The notes under the pieces are model-generated. The model was not told where the DNA came from. It was given only the letters and a program-made list of their open reading frames with translations, and searched no databases. 64,000 nucleotides of DNA, taken from contig JAUVXW010000014.1 of assembly GCA_030603385.1 (NCBI GenBank), forward strand, positions 17,402 to 81,401, written 5' to 3'. How positions within the stretch are numbered: the first letter of the stretch is position 1; the number at the start of each line of letters is the position of its first letter. This document shows, in pieces, positions 27,189-35,864 of the stretch. This stretch comes from Promethearchaeota archaeon (GTDB taxonomy: Archaea; Asgardarchaeota; Lokiarchaeia; Sigyniarchaeales; SOKP01). The position numbers were made by a program, and so were the translations under genes.

Positions 27189-27584
27189 TTATATATTTGA
27201 CCAACCATAAATCATAAAAATAGGTCCAAAAATTATACAAAATAGGTTAACTACTAGATTTAGAATAATTTCAAATTTTTCACCACTATATCCCCCATAT
27301 TGTAGATTGTGAGAAATATCAAGTAAGCCCAAGAAAACCATAGTACTTCCACCTGCAATTGAAAAAAAAACCCCAAATTTTTCGTTCATAATAAGGCCAA
27401 TGGCTCCTAAGATTAAACAAGGCACTGCCCATCCTAAATCTGGTAACGGAAAGGATCTCTCAAATTCAAGATACCCTTCTCGTTGATCAGGTTTTTTATT
27501 CTCAGCTATAAAAAAGTAGATCCAAAACCCAATAAAACCAACTGCCATAAAAATTTCTAATCCTGCAATCATTAAATCCATCAT
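27189..27584 (-). CDS. Small membrane protein, about four transmembrane helices, unknown
   Basis: 131 residues with hydrophobic stretches at about 3-27, 48-65, 70-90 and 104-128, separated by short charged loops (ENKKPDQREG; SHNLQYGGYSGEK). The first loop is acidic and basic; no cysteine pairs or catalytic motifs were recognised. Family unknown. It lies between two SDR genes on the same strand (47 and 53 nt gaps) and probably belongs to their transcript. A lipid-associated helper is only a guess from position. Confidence 0.75.
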   Translation of the reverse strand: MMDLMIAGLEIFMAVGFIGFWIYFFIAENKKPDQREGYLEFERSFPLPDLGWAVPCLILGAIGLIMNEKFGVFFSIAGGSTMVFLGLLDISHNLQYGGYSGEKFEIILNLVVNLFCIIFGPIFMIYGWSNI

Positions 27585-27631
27585 GATTTATCTCATTTTG
27601 ATTTTAAAAGTAAATAATATTCTTAAAAGAT

Positions 27632-28444
27632 TTAAATATCAGACTTTAATGTATTTGGAGCGACACCTACTTCAGCGATACCTCCATCTATAGGAAATGT
27701 ATGACCGGTTATAAAATTACTTCTTGGTGAGGCTAAAAAAACCATTAAATCAACAACATCTTCAATAGTCCCTATTCTATTTAATGGTGTTTTTACATTT
27801 CCATCTTTCATGGTCTGAATCATAATATCTTCTCTATTTCCATAAACACCTGTGACATGAAATCCCGGTGCTATCGCGTTTGAGGTAATATAAGGAGCAA
27901 GACTTTTAGCTACTAGCTGTGTTAAAGCTATTATCCCAATTTTACTTATACTATAAACTGGGATTAAGGGATCAACAACTGTCCCTGCAATTGATGAAGT
28001 ATGAATAATCTTCCCTCTTAAAGGCTCAAATTTTTGTCGATTCATTTTACGGGACACAAATTTATCTGTTAACCATTGACCTTTAAGATTAACATTCATA
28101 GTCAAATCCCATGCTTTTTCACCTACTTTTAAAACATCTACACCATAAGCTGCTTCGGTACCTGCGTTATTAAATAAAACATATATATTATCTAGTTCTG
28201 AAAAAGCTTGTTCAGTCATTTTTTTAACTTGCTTAGCCTCTGATACATCGCATAATATGGGGATTACTTTTTGTTTTGTTTCTTTCTCGACATTCTTACT
28301 TGTTTCATTAAGGAGTTCTTCATTTATATCAACTAAAACTAAGTCCGCCCCTCTTTCGGCAAAGGCATAGGCTACACCCCTACCAAATCCAGATGCGCCT
28401 CCAGTAATGAGGCACCCTTTCCCTTCTAGAAATTTTTCCGTCAC
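27632..28444 (-). CDS. Short-chain dehydrogenase/reductase (classical SDR)
   Basis: 270 residues. The cofactor loop is TGGASGFGRGVA, NNAG follows at about 92-95, the catalytic residues sit in HTSSIAG and PVYSISKIG, and the end is FITGHTFPIDGGI, the classical FabG-like close. An Asp at the end of strand 2 (VLVDINEE) favours NAD over NADP. Substrate unknown. It is the first gene of a minus-strand string that runs through the membrane protein and the KDSR-like SDR; the start is 168 nt from the divergent coiled-coil gene. Confidence 0.85.
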   Translation of the reverse strand: MTEKFLEGKGCLITGGASGFGRGVAYAFAERGADLVLVDINEELLNETSKNVEKETKQKVIPILCDVSEAKQVKKMTEQAFSELDNIYVLFNNAGTEAAYGVDVLKVGEKAWDLTMNVNLKGQWLTDKFVSRKMNRQKFEPLRGKIIHTSSIAGTVVDPLIPVYSISKIGIIALTQLVAKSLAPYITSNAIAPGFHVTGVYGNREDIMIQTMKDGNVKTPLNRIGTIEDVVDLMVFLASPRSNFITGHTFPIDGGIAEVGVAPNTLKSDI

Positions 28445-28612
28445 ATTTCACCATCATTGATATTTGAATTATCTTTTTGTTAATGATATTAATTTTCTTT
28501 CACTCTATTTAAAATTTTAATATAGAACCTTTATAATGATGGAGCTAAAACCAAAACTTTAATTATTAAAACGTAATTAAAAAATAATATAGAAATATCA
28601 AGTGAATCAAAT

Positions 28613-30193
28613 ATGGTTGATAAAGTAGTACCTTATTTAATTAATGTGGGTGAGGTCACTCCCGCACGGAGTCAAGCTGCAGTATTAAATGAATTGGCAA
28701 TGGCTTTAATTGAATGTATAGGAATTTATAGTAAAAATCTTAAAAAATTGGGAAGATTATCAAAAATCTCAACTGCCTTTTGGCCAGTTCGATTAATCCC
28801 TTTATCTGATACTAGAGCGTGTGTAATGAGTTATCTTTATAATAAACAAGAGAAGTTGAATATAGGGAAATTTGCTAAAATGCCCCCAAGACCAGAAGCG
28901 GTTATTAAAGGAGCAGATCCGGTGAGTTTTCTTAATTCTTTACGGCAATTTAATAATACTTACCTTAAAAGATCTAAAAACTTCAAAAGAGGTTTGGTCA
29001 TTCAAGAGGCTCTCTTTAATACCAATGAAATTGGCTATTTTCAGAACTTCTTCCTTAATCAATACAATTTAAGCGCCCACCCTTCTCCGTATTTTCTACT
29101 CGAAGGGGGTTCGATTTCAAAAAGTGTAAATCAAACTAAAATTGTAAACGACATTCCTGAATATGTAACTCAAAAGGATGTTCATCTTCTTGATACTTTT
29201 GGAGATGCTATTACAAAACTATGTGAAAGATGGATTGAAAAAGGAGGCAAAGATGCTGATAAAATCAGAGATACTAAAGTTGACACAGGTGAAGAAGAAA
29301 AACAATTAGCTATACTTAATAAAGAATTGCAAGCAGAAAAAGAACGAGAAATTGAAAAATCTCCAGAAGAATTGGTAAAAAGTGGTAAATATAAAATCAA
29401 TGACAAAACTGGTGAATTAAATAATAATATCAGCACTCTTAAAGGCAGTGTTGATAGTATGAGGAATGCATTAAATCAAAGAGATCTTTTTTTAACTGAA
29501 GAGGCTTTAAAAGATATTGATTTAAAATATCGAGATTTAGGAAATTCAATTACACGTTATAAAAATGAAATTGCTCAATTAAGGAAAAATGTGCAACGTG
29601 AAATATCTGATCTTGAGAAAACAAAACAACAAAAGTTAAAAGAACTAGAACGCAAAAAAACAGAAGTTGAGAAGCAAATTGAGGCAAAACACTCTGGATT
29701 AAGTAAAGATTTAAGTTCTGCTGAAGGAGTAGTTGCCCAAATTGCAACGGAAAAGCAATCTTCTTTAAATAATATCGAAAGTGTCAAGGATAAAGAAATG
29801 ACAAATGTTCAAAACTTTTTTAATAACTATACTCTAGAGCTAAAAACACAAAATGTTATAGTTGGAATACCAATATACATCTTTTACTTCCTTGATCCTA
29901 ATACAAATAGAACTACTGAAAGAGCGCCGATATTACCAATATTGATAGATAAAGGAAAACCTGTGAAGACAAAAGTTAAAGCAAGTTTTCGGCAAAAACT
30001 TAGAGATTTAATGAATAAAGATAACGCAATGATAGATTTAGTAGAAACTCAAGGTGATAAAAATAATTTAATGGAGATGAAGAACTTAGATAGTCGATTA
30101 GAAGATTCAATTAATGATCTAAGAATTCGAAAAATCCTAAACAAGAGACAAGCTGAAATGGCAAAAGATGTAATTGCTAACTTAATTTGGTAA
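28613..30193 (+). CDS. Coiled-coil protein of unknown function
   Basis: 526 residues. I do not recognise the family. The N-terminal 210 residues are mixed alpha/beta (FWPVRLIPLSD near 56, SPYFLLEGGSIS near 163). From about residue 225 to 400 it is a long Lys/Glu-rich helix with heptad character and a short break. The C-terminal 120 residues return to a compact domain with VGIPIYIFYFLDPNTN and an ERAPILPILIDKG strand pair. No signal peptide or membrane helix. The overall plan (globular - long coiled coil - globular) suggests a structural or tethering protein. Divergent from the SDR; followed by a minus-strand Cys-rich mini gene. Confidence 0.75.
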   Translation: MVDKVVPYLINVGEVTPARSQAAVLNELAMALIECIGIYSKNLKKLGRLSKISTAFWPVRLIPLSDTRACVMSYLYNKQEKLNIGKFAKMPPRPEAVIKGADPVSFLNSLRQFNNTYLKRSKNFKRGLVIQEALFNTNEIGYFQNFFLNQYNLSAHPSPYFLLEGGSISKSVNQTKIVNDIPEYVTQKDVHLLDTFGDAITKLCERWIEKGGKDADKIRDTKVDTGEEEKQLAILNKELQAEKEREIEKSPEELVKSGKYKINDKTGELNNNISTLKGSVDSMRNALNQRDLFLTEEALKDIDLKYRDLGNSITRYKNEIAQLRKNVQREISDLEKTKQQKLKELERKKTEVEKQIEAKHSGLSKDLSSAEGVVAQIATEKQSSLNNIESVKDKEMTNVQNFFNNYTLELKTQNVIVGIPIYIFYFLDPNTNRTTERAPILPILIDKGKPVKTKVKASFRQKLRDLMNKDNAMIDLVETQGDKNNLMEMKNLDSRLEDSINDLRIRKILNKRQAEMAKDVIANLIW

Positions 30194-30239
30194 AAAAATA
30201 TTATTTTTTAAAATCTTTATTTTTATAATTTTCTTGAAT

Positions 30240-30407
30240 TTATGTATATACCATCGTTTTTCCACAACATTCAGGAATAGGTTGATATACACATTCTTCT
30301 GAGCAGCAACATAATAAATATCCATTTTTAAGTATCATAGATTTATCACAGCATTTTGGTACCTCTTGCTCCTTCCCACAAACCGAACAAATTAATTTTT
30401 CTCCCAT
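30240..30407 (-). CDS. 55-residue protein with ten cysteines (zinc or Fe-S mini-protein)
   Basis: ATG at 30405-30407 to TAA at 30240-30242. It contains CSVC (7-10), CC (19-20), CCCSEEC (33-39) and CC (47-48), with an internal rough duplication: VPKCCDKSMILKNGY and IPECCGKTMVY repeat the pattern P-x-CC-x-K-x-M. The reading frame is open throughout, and cysteine density (10 in 55) far exceeds chance in this AT-rich DNA. Likely a zinc-knuckle or metal-storage/redox mini-protein. It is too short for most gene callers. It faces the coiled-coil gene convergently (46 nt). Confidence 0.75.
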   Translation of the reverse strand: MGEKLICSVCGKEQEVPKCCDKSMILKNGYLLCCCSEECVYQPIPECCGKTMVYT

Positions 30408-30644
30408 TCTTAACATCACTTATTCATTAATTTTATCCAAAGATTCCAAAACAATAAACAAACTAAAATAGTACTATTATTATTTATAATCCTCATGCAA
30501 GAACTATTTGTATAAGGAAGGTAAAATTCATTAAAACTTTGTGAATTATAAGAATTATAATTGTAAGACCTTTCCTTTTAAAAATCTTCAAAAATTATGT
30601 TATATATAAATTATTTTAATTATTCTAAACTTGAGGAGTACAAA

Positions 30645-31898
30645 ATGTCTAAAAAATTAACTTTAAAAAATACATTTAAACTTTATGAAGATGCGCTTAA
30701 ATTAATACCGGGGGCAATTTTAGGAATAAGACGCCCAAGTAATTTTATTGAAGGTGAATATCCGATATTTTTTGAGAAGGCAAAAGGTGGAAAGGTTATT
30801 GATGTTGACGGAAATGAATATATTGATATGTTGTGTGCTTATGGACCAATAATAATTGGACACAGAGAAGAGGAAATTGATAATGAAGTTATAAAACAAA
30901 TCAAAGATAAGGGTTTTTGTATGTCATTGACCCAACCAGTACAAAATAAGTTAGCTCAAAAATTAAAATCATTAATACCCTGTTGTGAAAAGATGGTTTT
31001 TGTTAAAACAGGTTCAGATGCTACAACAACAGGAATTCGAGTTGCTCGAGCATTTACAAAACGTTTTAAAATACTTAGATGCGGATATCATGGATGGCAT
31101 GATTGGGCTATAGGTCATGAACTTTCTGGAGGGATACCTAAGAAACTATTTGAAGATGTGCATGAATTTGAATTTAATAATTTTAATCAAGTAGAAGAGT
31201 TGATGAAAAAATATGGTGATGATGTAGCAGCTATTATTACTACACCTGTTAATCATCCAGGAGGTCATAAAGTAGAGATGCCAAACCCAGGATTTTTAGA
31301 AGGTCTTCGAAAAATTACTAATGAGTATGGTTCTTTATTGATGTTTGATGAAATTCGCACTGGGTTTCGGTTTGATCTAGGAGGAGCACAAAAATTATTT
31401 GGTGTAATACCTGATCTTGCTGCTTTTGGAAAATCAATGGCAAATGGTTATCCTATAAGCTTCCTTGGAGGAAAACAAAAGATTATGGATGTATTGGTCG
31501 AAGAAGTTTTTCTTAGTTCAACTTTTTTCCCTAATAGCTTAGCACAAATTGCGTCACTTAAGACAATAGAGATCTTAGAAAGGGAAAAAGTCTTGGAAAA
31601 TATTAATAAAAAGGGAAATGAATTCGCTAAAAAAGTAATTGACTTGATCGAAGAAAGTGGTGTTCCATGTGTTTTCTCTGGGGGACCTTGGATGCCTTAT
31701 ATTACATTTGAGCATGATCCAAATCTTTTATATAAAAAATTACGTGAGGAATTTTACACACAATTAATTCGTCGTAAAGTTTTTCTTCAACCATTTCACC
31801 ACGGCTATATTTGTTATCGACATACAAATGAAGATTTAGATTTTGCCGCTGATATGATTAGTGAATCTTTAAATGAATGTAAAAAAATGATCAAGTGA
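30645..31898 (+). CDS. Class III aminotransferase, glutamate-1-semialdehyde-aminomutase-like
   Basis: 417 residues from the ATG at 30645, preceded by GAGGAG at 30633-30638; an upstream in-frame ATG at 30597 lacks this site. Family marks: MLCAYGPIIIGHREEEI, VKTGSDATTTGIRVARAF, GYHGWHDW, MFDEIRTGFRF and the Schiff-base Lys in AAFGKSMANGYPIS. Similar to GSA aminomutase but without hemL neighbours; relatives act on beta-amino acids. It leads the lysine cluster, and its stop overlaps the CoA-transferase start by 4 nt, so the two are translationally coupled. A role on 3-aminobutyrate or a related beta-amino acid from lysine is a reasonable inference. Confidence 0.85.
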   Translation: MSKKLTLKNTFKLYEDALKLIPGAILGIRRPSNFIEGEYPIFFEKAKGGKVIDVDGNEYIDMLCAYGPIIIGHREEEIDNEVIKQIKDKGFCMSLTQPVQNKLAQKLKSLIPCCEKMVFVKTGSDATTTGIRVARAFTKRFKILRCGYHGWHDWAIGHELSGGIPKKLFEDVHEFEFNNFNQVEELMKKYGDDVAAIITTPVNHPGGHKVEMPNPGFLEGLRKITNEYGSLLMFDEIRTGFRFDLGGAQKLFGVIPDLAAFGKSMANGYPISFLGGKQKIMDVLVEEVFLSSTFFPNSLAQIASLKTIEILEREKVLENINKKGNEFAKKVIDLIEESGVPCVFSGGPWMPYITFEHDPNLLYKKLREEFYTQLIRRKVFLQPFHHGYICYRHTNEDLDFAADMISESLNECKKMIK

Positions 31899-33094
31899 AA
31901 AATTCTATGGTTCGGCCATTGGAAGGGATAAAAGTTTTGGATTTATCAAGGGCTTTAGCTGGTCCTTATTGTACAATGATGCTAGCAGATATGGGTGCAG
32001 AAGTAATAAAAATTGAAATACCTGAAAGAGGCGATGATTCTCGAGCATGGGGTCCTCCATTTATCGAAGGAGAAAGCGCCTATTTTATAAGTGTTAATCG
32101 AAACAAAAAGTCCATGACTTTAAACTTAAAGAAGGAGAAATCCGTAGAGATTATTCATAGATTAATTAAACAAGCTGATGTTTTGATTGAAAACTTTCGT
32201 CCTGGTACAATGGAAAAGTTGAGTTTATCCTATGATGAAGTAAAAGAGATAAACCCAAAGATTATATATTGTAGCATATCTGGGTTTGGTCAAGATGGTC
32301 CGTATCGGTTATTGCCTGGTATGGATCAAGTTCTTCAAGGAATGGGTGGATTGATGAGCATTACAGGTGAACCTGATGGTCCTCCCATCAAGGTTGGAGT
32401 AGCTGTTGCCGATATTGCCGGTGGAATGTTCGCGGCATATGGGATAGTAGTAGCACTTTTTAATAGAGAAACGGGCGGTAAAGGACAGATGATTGATCTA
32501 AGTTTGTTAGACTGTCAAGTAGCTTGGTTAACCTATCGAGCTGGTTCTTTCTTTGCATCAGGAGAAATTCCAAAACCATTAGGCTCTGGTCACCCTGTTA
32601 TTGTTCCTTACCAAGCATTTAAAGCTAAAGATGTATATGTTAATGTTGCTGCTGGTAATGATCAATTATGGCAAAAATTTTGTAAAGCTCTTGGATTGGA
32701 AAATATAATGAATGAACAGCGATTTGCTACAAATGCTATGCGGGTTAAAAATAGGGAAGAAATAATTGAAATTATCGGAGATGTAATTTGCACTAAAAAA
32801 GCTGATGAATGGCTTAAAATCTTGACTGAAGCGGGGGTACCATGTGGTCCTATCTATAATATGGATAAGATTTTTAGTGACCCTCAAGTATTACACAGGG
32901 AAATGGTAAAGGAACTTGAACATCCGACAGCAGGAAAAGTCAAAGTAACTGGAATTCCAATCAAATTATCTAATACACCTGGAGAAATCCTCAAAGCACC
33001 ACCAGTTTTAGGACAACATACAAAAGAAATCCTCTCTGAATTAGGATTTAAAGAAATTGAAATTGAGAAATTGTATGAGGAAAAAGTAATTTAA
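31895..33094 (+). CDS. CaiB/BaiF family (class III) CoA-transferase
   Basis: 399 residues, GTG start overlapping the previous stop (GTGA). PLEGIKVLDLSRALAGPYCTMMLADMGAEVIKIE, in parts, is the family signature; the catalytic Asp lies in GMDQVLQGMGG near 147-149, and ENFRPGTMEKL, GGLMSITGEPDGPP and the C-terminal PVLGQHTKEIL are typical. Family members move CoA between carboxylic acids (formyl/oxalate, carnitine/crotonobetaine, succinate and others). Between an aminotransferase and Kce it may recycle CoA from 3-aminobutyryl-CoA or crotonyl-CoA to acetoacetate or another acid (inference). No AtoAD-type transferase is in the window. Confidence 0.88.
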   Translation: MKNSMVRPLEGIKVLDLSRALAGPYCTMMLADMGAEVIKIEIPERGDDSRAWGPPFIEGESAYFISVNRNKKSMTLNLKKEKSVEIIHRLIKQADVLIENFRPGTMEKLSLSYDEVKEINPKIIYCSISGFGQDGPYRLLPGMDQVLQGMGGLMSITGEPDGPPIKVGVAVADIAGGMFAAYGIVVALFNRETGGKGQMIDLSLLDCQVAWLTYRAGSFFASGEIPKPLGSGHPVIVPYQAFKAKDVYVNVAAGNDQLWQKFCKALGLENIMNEQRFATNAMRVKNREEIIEIIGDVICTKKADEWLKILTEAGVPCGPIYNMDKIFSDPQVLHREMVKELEHPTAGKVKVTGIPIKLSNTPGEILKAPPVLGQHTKEILSELGFKEIEIEKLYEEKVI

Positions 33095-33134
33095 TTTATC
33101 TGAATTTTTTAAAAGCTAATTGGGATGTATTATA

Positions 33135-33959
33135 TTGGATAAGCTAATTATTACTGCTGCTATTTGTGGTGCGGAAGTTACCAAAGAAATTAATAGTAAT
33201 GTACCATATACAGTAGAAGAAATCGGGAGAGAAGCAGAGTCTGCATATTATGCAGGTGCTAGCATAATCCATCTACATGTTAGAGAAGATGATGGGACTC
33301 CCACTCAAGATATAAAAAGGTTCAAGGTGTGCACAGAAGAAATTAAAGAAAGATGCCCAGACGTTATTATTCAACCGTCTACTGGTGGCGCAATTGGAAT
33401 GACGAACAAGGAAAGGTTACAGCCAATTTATTTAGATCCACCTCCTGAAATGGCAACTTTAGATTGTGGAACGATGAATTTTGGAGGGGATGAAATTTTT
33501 GTAAATACTGAAAATGCTATTATCTATTTTGCTGAAGAAATGAATCGTTTAGGGATAAAATATGAATTAGAATGTTTTGATAAAGGAATGATTGATATGG
33601 TGATGCGATTACATGATAAGGGATATATTAAGGCCCCTATGCATTTCAACTTTGTACTAGGTGTTGTTGGAGGAATTGGTGCTACAGCACGTGACTTAGA
33701 GTTTCTCATTGGGAGTATTCCAAAAGATTCAACTTATACTGTTTGCGCAATTGGTAAGCATGAATTTCCAATGGTCTCATTATCAATTAAAAAAGGAGGG
33801 CACGCTAGGGTAGGCTTTGAGGATAATGTATATCTCTCGAAGGGCGTATTAGCAAAATCGAATGGAGAATTAGTGGAAAAAGTGGTTAGTATTGCAAATG
33901 AATTTAGAAGAGATATTGCATCTCCGAATGAAGCACGAAAAATCCTAGGTATATTATAG
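33135..33959 (+). CDS. kce: 3-keto-5-aminohexanoate cleavage enzyme (BKACE family)
   Basis: 274 residues from a TTG at 33135 (MDKLIITAAICGAEV), preceded by a GGGATG ribosome-like sequence; a TTG at 33120 would add five residues. The fold is the DUF849/BKACE TIM barrel with metal-binding SIIHLHVRE, PSTGGAIGM, HFNFVLGVVGGI and HARVGFEDN. In lysine fermentation Kce condenses 5-amino-3-oxohexanoate with acetyl-CoA to give 3-aminobutyryl-CoA and acetoacetate. The adjacent kdd and kamA genes support this substrate over other BKACE activities. It follows the CoA-transferase by 40 nt. Confidence 0.88.
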   Translation: MDKLIITAAICGAEVTKEINSNVPYTVEEIGREAESAYYAGASIIHLHVREDDGTPTQDIKRFKVCTEEIKERCPDVIIQPSTGGAIGMTNKERLQPIYLDPPPEMATLDCGTMNFGGDEIFVNTENAIIYFAEEMNRLGIKYELECFDKGMIDMVMRLHDKGYIKAPMHFNFVLGVVGGIGATARDLEFLIGSIPKDSTYTVCAIGKHEFPMVSLSIKKGGHARVGFEDNVYLSKGVLAKSNGELVEKVVSIANEFRRDIASPNEARKILGIL

Positions 33960-33989
33960 TCAAATTAAATAGAAAAATAAAAGGTAATT

Positions 33990-34697
33990 ATGTATAAGGA
34001 ATTAGCAAAATATTATGATTTAATTTATTCTTGGAAGGATTATAAAAAGGAATCTAAGAAAATCAATAAATTAATTAAAAAATATAAGAAATCCGATGGG
34101 AATAAGTTACTTGATGTAGGATGTGGAACAGGAAAGCATCTAGAATATATTAAAGAAAACTTCTCCTGTACAGGTATTGATTTGAATGAAGAAATGATAG
34201 GTGTTGCAAAAAATAATATTAGTGATGTAGATTTCAAACCAGCAGATATGATAAATTTTGATTTAAATGATAAATTTGATGTAATAACCTGTCTGTTTAG
34301 TTCAATTGGATATTTAAAAACCTATGATAATTTAGAAAAAACCATTTTAAACTTTGCGAAACATTTAAAAACTGGTGGGGTTGTAATCATTGAACCATGG
34401 TTTACTAAATCTACGTATATGGTGGGACATCTTGGAATGACTACTTATGATGGAGAAGACATTAAGATTGCTAGATTAAATACAACAGCATTAGATAACG
34501 ATCTATCAGTTATGGAAATGCATTATTTAATTGTTGAAAGAGATAAAGATGTAAAATATTTTGTTGATAAGCATGAAGTAGGGCTTTTTGAGATAGACAA
34601 GTTCTTAGAAATAATGATTAATGCGAGTTTTAAAGCAGAGTTTTTAAAAGATGGGTTAATGAAAGAAAGAGGTCTGTATATAGGTATAAAATCATAA
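33990..34697 (+). CDS. SAM-dependent methyltransferase (class I, small-molecule N-methyltransferase-like)
   Basis: 235 residues. The SAM-binding motif LLDVGCGTGKHL (about 42-53), acidic GIDLNEEMI, and a late FDVITCLFSSIGYL are standard. The N-terminal YKELAKYYDLIYSWKDYKKE and the C-terminal antiparallel strands (KHEVGLFEID) resemble TylM1/DesVI-type and glycine N-methyltransferase-like enzymes. It lies inside the kam cluster between kce and kdd (30 and 36 nt spacing), an uncommon position. It may N-methylate a beta-amino acid or be a hitchhiker; nothing in the protein fixes the substrate. Confidence 0.82.
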   Translation: MYKELAKYYDLIYSWKDYKKESKKINKLIKKYKKSDGNKLLDVGCGTGKHLEYIKENFSCTGIDLNEEMIGVAKNNISDVDFKPADMINFDLNDKFDVITCLFSSIGYLKTYDNLEKTILNFAKHLKTGGVVIIEPWFTKSTYMVGHLGMTTYDGEDIKIARLNTTALDNDLSVMEMHYLIVERDKDVKYFVDKHEVGLFEIDKFLEIMINASFKAEFLKDGLMKERGLYIGIKS

Positions 34698-34733
34698 AAA
34701 ATATAATATATAACATGATGAAAAGAGATTATT

Positions 34734-35777
34734 ATGAAAAAAGGAAATAAATATGGAACTCATAGAGTTATTCTTCCTAAAGGAGCACTTCCACAACCTG
34801 CATTAAAAATATCAAACGATATGGAGATTTTTGATAATGAAATTTTAATCGATGTAGACTACCTCAATATTGATTCTGCTAGTTTTACGCAACTCAAAGA
34901 AGAAGCGAAAGGAGATATCGAAAAGGTTAAAACGAAAATAATGGAAATTGTAAATGAAAGGGGTAAAATGCAAAATCCGGTGACTGGTTCTGGTGGAATG
35001 CTTATTGGAAAAGTGGAGAAAATTGGAGATTCATTGAAGGGTAAGGTCAAAATAAAAGAAGGAGATAAGATTGCCACATTAGTTTCACTTTCCTTGACAC
35101 CACTACGAATTGACAAAATTCTGGATGTTAACCCAAATATCGATAGAGTAGAAATTGATGGAAAAGCAATTCTTTTTGAAAGTGGTATCTATGCAAAACT
35201 TCCTGAAGATATGGAGGATACATTAGCATTGGCAGTTTTGGATGTAGCAGGAGCACCAGCTCAAGTCAAAAATTTAGTGAAATCAGGTAATACAGTTCTA
35301 ATCTTAGGAGCAACAGGTAAGTCTGGATTAATGTGTTCTTATGTTGCTAAGAAGCTAGTTGGCAATAATGGGAAGGTTATCGGTCAAGCGAGAAATGAAA
35401 AAAGGGCAGTATTTTTGCGCGATACTGATTTTTGTCATGAAGTAATAATTGCTGATGTTTATGAGCCCACAGATGTACTAAAAAAGACTTTAGAAGTAAA
35501 TAATGGAAATGAGGTCGACATTTCAATAAATTGTCTAAGTATTCCTAATACCGAATTATCTTGCATTCTTCCTGTTAGAGATGGGGGGATTGTATATTTC
35601 TTTTCCATGGCTACTAGCTTCACTAAAGCTGCACTTGGAGCAGAGGGTGTAGGAAAAGATGTATCGATGATTATAGGTAATGGTTACACAAAAAATCATG
35701 ACCAAATAGCATTAGATATACTAAGGGAATCAAATGTCTTAAGGAAAATATTTGAAGATAAATACGTAAAAAAGTGA
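34734..35777 (+). CDS. kdd: L-erythro-3,5-diaminohexanoate dehydrogenase
   Basis: 347 residues. The start YGTHRVILPKGALPQPA is characteristic of Kdd. A Rossmann unit follows (TVLILGATGKSGLMCSYVAKK), then QARNEKRA and SINCLSIPNTE. The family is distantly MDR-like. The reaction is oxidative deamination of 3,5-diaminohexanoate to 5-amino-3-oxohexanoate with NAD(P)+. It is flanked by a methyltransferase and kamA on the same strand; the pathway order Kdd to Kce is as in Fusobacterium and clostridial lysine fermenters. Confidence 0.88.
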   Translation: MKKGNKYGTHRVILPKGALPQPALKISNDMEIFDNEILIDVDYLNIDSASFTQLKEEAKGDIEKVKTKIMEIVNERGKMQNPVTGSGGMLIGKVEKIGDSLKGKVKIKEGDKIATLVSLSLTPLRIDKILDVNPNIDRVEIDGKAILFESGIYAKLPEDMEDTLALAVLDVAGAPAQVKNLVKSGNTVLILGATGKSGLMCSYVAKKLVGNNGKVIGQARNEKRAVFLRDTDFCHEVIIADVYEPTDVLKKTLEVNNGNEVDISINCLSIPNTELSCILPVRDGGIVYFFSMATSFTKAALGAEGVGKDVSMIIGNGYTKNHDQIALDILRESNVLRKIFEDKYVKK

Positions 35778-35864
35778 TGGTGTAAATCATCAAATTAAAC
35801 AAAATTTTTAGTTTAGGAAATCTTTATTTTAATTAGATTCGAATTAGAGTTTAAATTTATTATT

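Noticed and set aside
30408..30644. Spacer before the lysine cluster with AAGGAAGGT / ACCTTTCCTT
   Set aside because: The inverted match is imperfect and lies in low-complexity DNA; may be chance.
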